Made by a program: the position numbers and the translations under genes
Assembly: GCA_001692895.1 (NCBI GenBank)
Contig: KV748222.1
Location: 1,332,683-1,396,682, forward strand
From: Cenococcum geophilum 1.58
Taxonomy: Eukaryota > Ascomycota > Dothideomycetes > Gloniales > Gloniaceae
Direction: 5' to 3'
DNA length: 64,000 nucleotides
Notes under the pieces: model-generated
Told to the model about the DNA's origin: nothing
Database searches by the model: none
What the model saw: the letters and a program-made list of their open reading frames with translations, nothing else
Part shown: positions 63,501 to 64,000 of the stretch, piece after piece
How positions within the stretch are numbered: the first letter of the stretch is position 1
How the letters are laid out: every line of letters begins with the position of its first letter

Positions 63501-64000
63501 CCTAATAGGGATCTAAATCGGACGTTAAGCAATGAATTATTATTATTGTTATCTTCGCCGTTATCTTTACTGCTATCTTTACTACTATTTTTACTAGCTT
63601 CTACGTCTCTATCCTTATTGAAGTTTTTAAGAGCGTATTTAGTTACTACTTTTATATTTCTCTTAATATAGACTAATACGCCTAGCTAAGTTGCTATATA
63701 TATATAGATAAGTATTAAAAAAGCGAGTTATAGGGCCTATTACCTATCTAAAAATATAGAGTTATTTAGGGCCTAATGGTGGTATAAAACACAAAAAATA
63801 TTGTTAATATTTATTATGGGTTTCTCTTTTATAGTCGCGTTAAGCTAATACTCCTTAGTTATTAGCCCATTAATATACTATTATAATTAGCGGATTTTAT
63901 AGATATTTAATGTTATTTCTATATATTATTAATTTCCACTTTAGGGCCTTCTAGCTAATCCTTTTCCGCGTATTTTTAACAGAGCTACCTCTAATATTTA
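60540..64000 (-). pseudogene. DUF3435 tyrosine-recombinase-like gene, copy 2, C-terminal part and domain core
   Basis: It runs in from the right edge. 63543-64000 matches copy 1 around 59540-60020, and 61465-62103 continues it on the other side of LINE L4. In stop-tolerant minus reading it has the family C-terminal half: an RYNTFLYYIxRLG segment (about 61560-61620), IWRGAS (61518-61535) at the site of the second catalytic Arg, then IGYRD...YxAYINKR (about 61422-61472), where the family has GHxD and the nucleophilic Tyr. QAAFLRRP (about 61381-61405) follows, then a KAVANLINNSF...RRNALF region (about 61240-61330) and a Lys/Glu-rich helix. A C2H2-like region (about 60640-60860) ends the match. 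The His of GHxD reads Tyr, a C-to-T change. Stops are RIP-like. Confidence 0.78.
62104..63542 (+). mobile_element. LINE L4: 5'-truncated Tad-like LINE, 1.44 kb, plus strand
   Basis: An inverted copy of the same LINE 3' region as L3 and L1, here on the plus strand, ending in AATTATTATTATT-like tail sequence. A 13-bp duplication TTATTGTTATCTT lies at 62091-62103 and 63543-63555. Minus-strand open frames of 67 and 106 codons inside it are antisense chance frames; the 67-codon one has a matching antisense frame in L3. Confidence 0.9.

Noticed and set aside
63212-63532. 106-codon minus-strand open frame, the longest in the window
   Set aside because: It is antisense to the 3' region of LINE L4. 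The neighbouring antisense frame at 62855-63058 has a counterpart in L3 only because both are copies of the same LINE.

Overview
This 64-kb window holds no intact gene. It is a block of nested, inactivated transposable elements from a filamentous ascomycete genome. Both strands are very rich in TA and mostly lack CA/TG, stop codons are dense in every frame (the longest open frame is only about 106 codons), and differences between repeat copies are almost all C/T or G/A transitions. That pattern is the signature of repeat-induced point mutation (RIP), a premeiotic process of Pezizomycotina. The element types agree: chromodomain Ty3/gypsy elements, Tad-like LINEs, a fungal Tc1/mariner-like transposon and DUF3435 tyrosine-recombinase genes. 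The species cannot be named from the sequence.

Layout, left to right. (1) 1-7919: gypsy element A (+), whose left LTR is cut by the window edge. (2) 7920-9109: an unrecognised stretch with 54-bp and 27-bp tandem repeats. (3) 9110-12668: gypsy element F (-), incomplete. (4) 12669-16324: LINE L0 (-), carrying a complete 1.44-kb Tc1/mariner-like element at 13621-15060. (5) 16325-57160: gypsy element C (-), split by many later insertions: gypsy D (16425-23340), gypsy B (23960-31753), a solo LTR (32047-32274), a long-armed MITE (32719-33126) and gypsy G (34092-55666, +). G itself contains LINE L1 (35228-48840, -), and L1 contains gypsy H (35862-43905, -). (6) 57161-57895: the 5' end of LINE L2, the target of C. 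(7) 57896-64000: two degraded DUF3435 genes in tandem (-), each hit by a 5'-truncated LINE (L3 at 58014-59050 and L4 at 62104-63542).

Target-site duplications support this order for D, H, G, the solo LTR, the MITE, the mariner-like element, L1, L3 and L4. The deepest stack is six layers: DUF3435 gene, L2, C, G, L1, H. The left arms of C, L0, L2 and F are not seen and should lie beyond the left edge of the window. A, B, C, G and H are one chromodomain gypsy family with differing LTRs; D and F are two other gypsy families; L1-L4 are one LINE family and L0 is a relative.

The sequences least like their surroundings are the solo LTR, the right end of the 7920-9109 stretch, the left end of the mariner-like element and the GC-rich core of the D LTR. 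The most informative finds are the tandem DUF3435 recombinase copies, the unexplained repeat-bearing stretch at 7920-9109 and the mariner-like element. The reading rests on comparing copies within the window and on remembered family motifs; no database search was possible.
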